DNA of 64,000 nt. Source: Flavivirga spongiicola. Lineage in GTDB: Bacteria; Bacteroidota; Bacteroidia; Flavobacteriales; Flavobacteriaceae. Of this stretch, positions 63,124-64,000 are shown one piece after another (position 1 is the first letter of the stretch; every line of letters begins with the position of its first letter). The stretch spans positions 4,725,001 through 4,789,000 of the forward strand of contig NZ_JAUOEO010000001.1 in NCBI RefSeq assembly GCF_030540825.1. The letters run 5' to 3'. The translations under genes were made by a program, and so were the position numbers. The notes under the pieces are model-generated. The model had not been told where the DNA came from and did not search any database. It saw nothing but the letters and a program-made list of their open reading frames with translations.

Positions 63124-63978
63124 TTATTTAGAAAGCAATATCTTAATGTGTTCTATAACCAAATTTGGTTCTTCCCTCATAACATAATGTCCAGAACTTT
63201 CAACACCTACATGCGTAAAATCAGCAATCCCTTCCCCTAATTCTCCTTGAGCCGCAAATGCTATTGCTCTACTTGCATTATTAATCTCGTCATTATCAGC
63301 ATTGGCCTCTACATTCATACTGGTTAAAACAGTAACAGGGATATTCGGTAAATCCGGAAGCGTATACGCATACGCTATGTCTTCTATTAATTCTCTGTAC
63401 TCCATTGGAGCTCCATGGTTCTCTCCATAGGCATTAGCAAATAAATCGTACCCCCAGTCTTCTATTTCCTGAGTTGGGTTATTATAAGATTCATGTGATG
63501 GGTCGATGAATAGTATCGAGGCCATTTTGTCAGGATTCTTTATAGCAAAATCTCTGGCAATTAATCCGCCTATAGAATGGCAGACCAGTATTACTTTTCG
63601 ACCATTTGAAAATAGGTTAACTACTGTTTCCAATTCACTCGATAATCTTTCAATGTCTCTAGGGCCAGGACCAACTTCAGAATTCTCATAACCAGCTCTA
63701 TCGTATAATAATACATCTGATAAGTCTCCTATTTCTTCTAAGATATTTTTTTCAAACCAAACCGAATGACCATCTCCTAATCCAGATTCAAATACAACTA
63801 AGTATTCTGTATTATTTATTTGACTATAAGTCTCCAATTTGTGTGTTCCTAATTCCACTCGTATTTGTTGCGGATCTTTTAACAGGTTAGTTACAATATC
63901 ATCTTCGCCACATGATATAAAACCCAGTGGTATCAAAATTAGTGCGATTGCTACTTTAATTCTTTTAATTGTTTTCAT
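63124..63978 (-). CDS. Alpha/beta hydrolase lipoprotein
   Basis: 284 residues from the ATG at 63978, which gives a compact lipoprotein signal (MKTIKRIKVAIALILIPLGF then ISCGEDD); an ATG at 63993 adds five residues that include the purine-rich leader. Hydrolase motifs: VVFESGLGDGHSVWFEKN, LLYDRAGYENSEVGPGPRD, the nucleophile elbow VCHSIGGLIARDFA, and the late His in SSGHYVMREEP. It is probably an envelope esterase or lactonase. Downstream neighbour on the same strand is the glycosyltransferase, 55 bases away. Confidence 0.85.
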   Translation of the reverse strand: MKTIKRIKVAIALILIPLGFISCGEDDIVTNLLKDPQQIRVELGTHKLETYSQINNTEYLVVFESGLGDGHSVWFEKNILEEIGDLSDVLLYDRAGYENSEVGPGPRDIERLSSELETVVNLFSNGRKVILVCHSIGGLIARDFAIKNPDKMASILFIDPSHESYNNPTQEIEDWGYDLFANAYGENHGAPMEYRELIEDIAYAYTLPDLPNIPVTVLTSMNVEANADNDEINNASRAIAFAAQGELGEGIADFTHVGVESSGHYVMREEPNLVIEHIKILLSK

Positions 63979-64000
63979 TTTTTCACCTTTCAATTTATTC

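Overview
The window looks like chromosome from a marine-type member of the Flavobacteriaceae (Bacteroidota). The DNA is strongly AT-rich, start codons follow A-rich stretches rather than Shine-Dalgarno boxes, and the gene set is typical of the family: SusC/SusD pairs, a hybrid two-component regulator, a type IX secretion sorting domain, GEVED domains, a TonB receptor paired with a DUF4249 lipoprotein, an SDR-type threonine dehydrogenase with Kbl, and LytS/LytTR pairs. No rRNA, tRNA, CRISPR array, prophage or replication origin was seen.

Region 1 (1-7153, + strand) is the most unusual part. It is a one-direction cluster, cut by the left edge, made of a single-pass membrane protein tail, a three-helix membrane protein, an 808-residue tubulin/FtsZ-like protein, a membrane-anchored trypsin-like protease with an intact triad, a membrane-anchored vWA-like protein, a Sel1/TPR-like lipoprotein, and a secreted basic repeat protein whose last ~90 residues resemble a polymorphic-toxin tip. 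It recalls the proposed tubulin-like/vWA membrane-remodelling systems, but the protease, lipoprotein and toxin-like protein are additions I do not recognise as a described set.

Region 2 (7397-23114, - strand) is a polysaccharide utilisation locus: two GH123/DUF4091-like proteins (one T9SS-secreted, one lipoprotein), a hybrid two-component system, a BIG2/GEVED surface lipoprotein, SusC and SusD. Glycans containing N-acetylhexosamine, probably GalNAc, are the most likely substrate class. A chimeric pseudogene (nucleotidyltransferase joined to a phosphoglucosamine-mutase fragment) lies inside it. Its upstream edge (23115-24027) holds a decayed IS630-type element and a small derivative of it.

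Region 3 (24028-41980) is mostly core metabolism and housekeeping: a periplasmic thioredoxin, a CASTOR/POLLUX-like channel, a TerB protein, threonine catabolism (kbl-tdh) with a divergent Lrp/AsnC regulator, a ThrB2-like kinase, a YheT hydrolase, adenine deaminase, tilS, a sigma-like protein, pabB, an aldose epimerase and a DEAD-box helicase. Two related 162-bp MITE-like elements lie at 32202 and 39518, and a dispersed repeat has become coding sequence inside pabB.

Region 4 (42231-64000) mixes regulators, transport and envelope genes: an orphan multi-pass protein, an NTF2/FMN-reductase/Crp group, an ArsR-AHSA1 operon with twin operator palindromes, an ExbB-like protein, a LytS/LytTR pair split by a third MITE, an MscS channel, an ECF sigma operon, a TPR lipoprotein, a DUF4249/TonB-receptor pair, an amidase, a membrane AraC regulator divergent from a class III cyclase, a UGT-type glycosyltransferase and a lipoprotein alpha/beta hydrolase.
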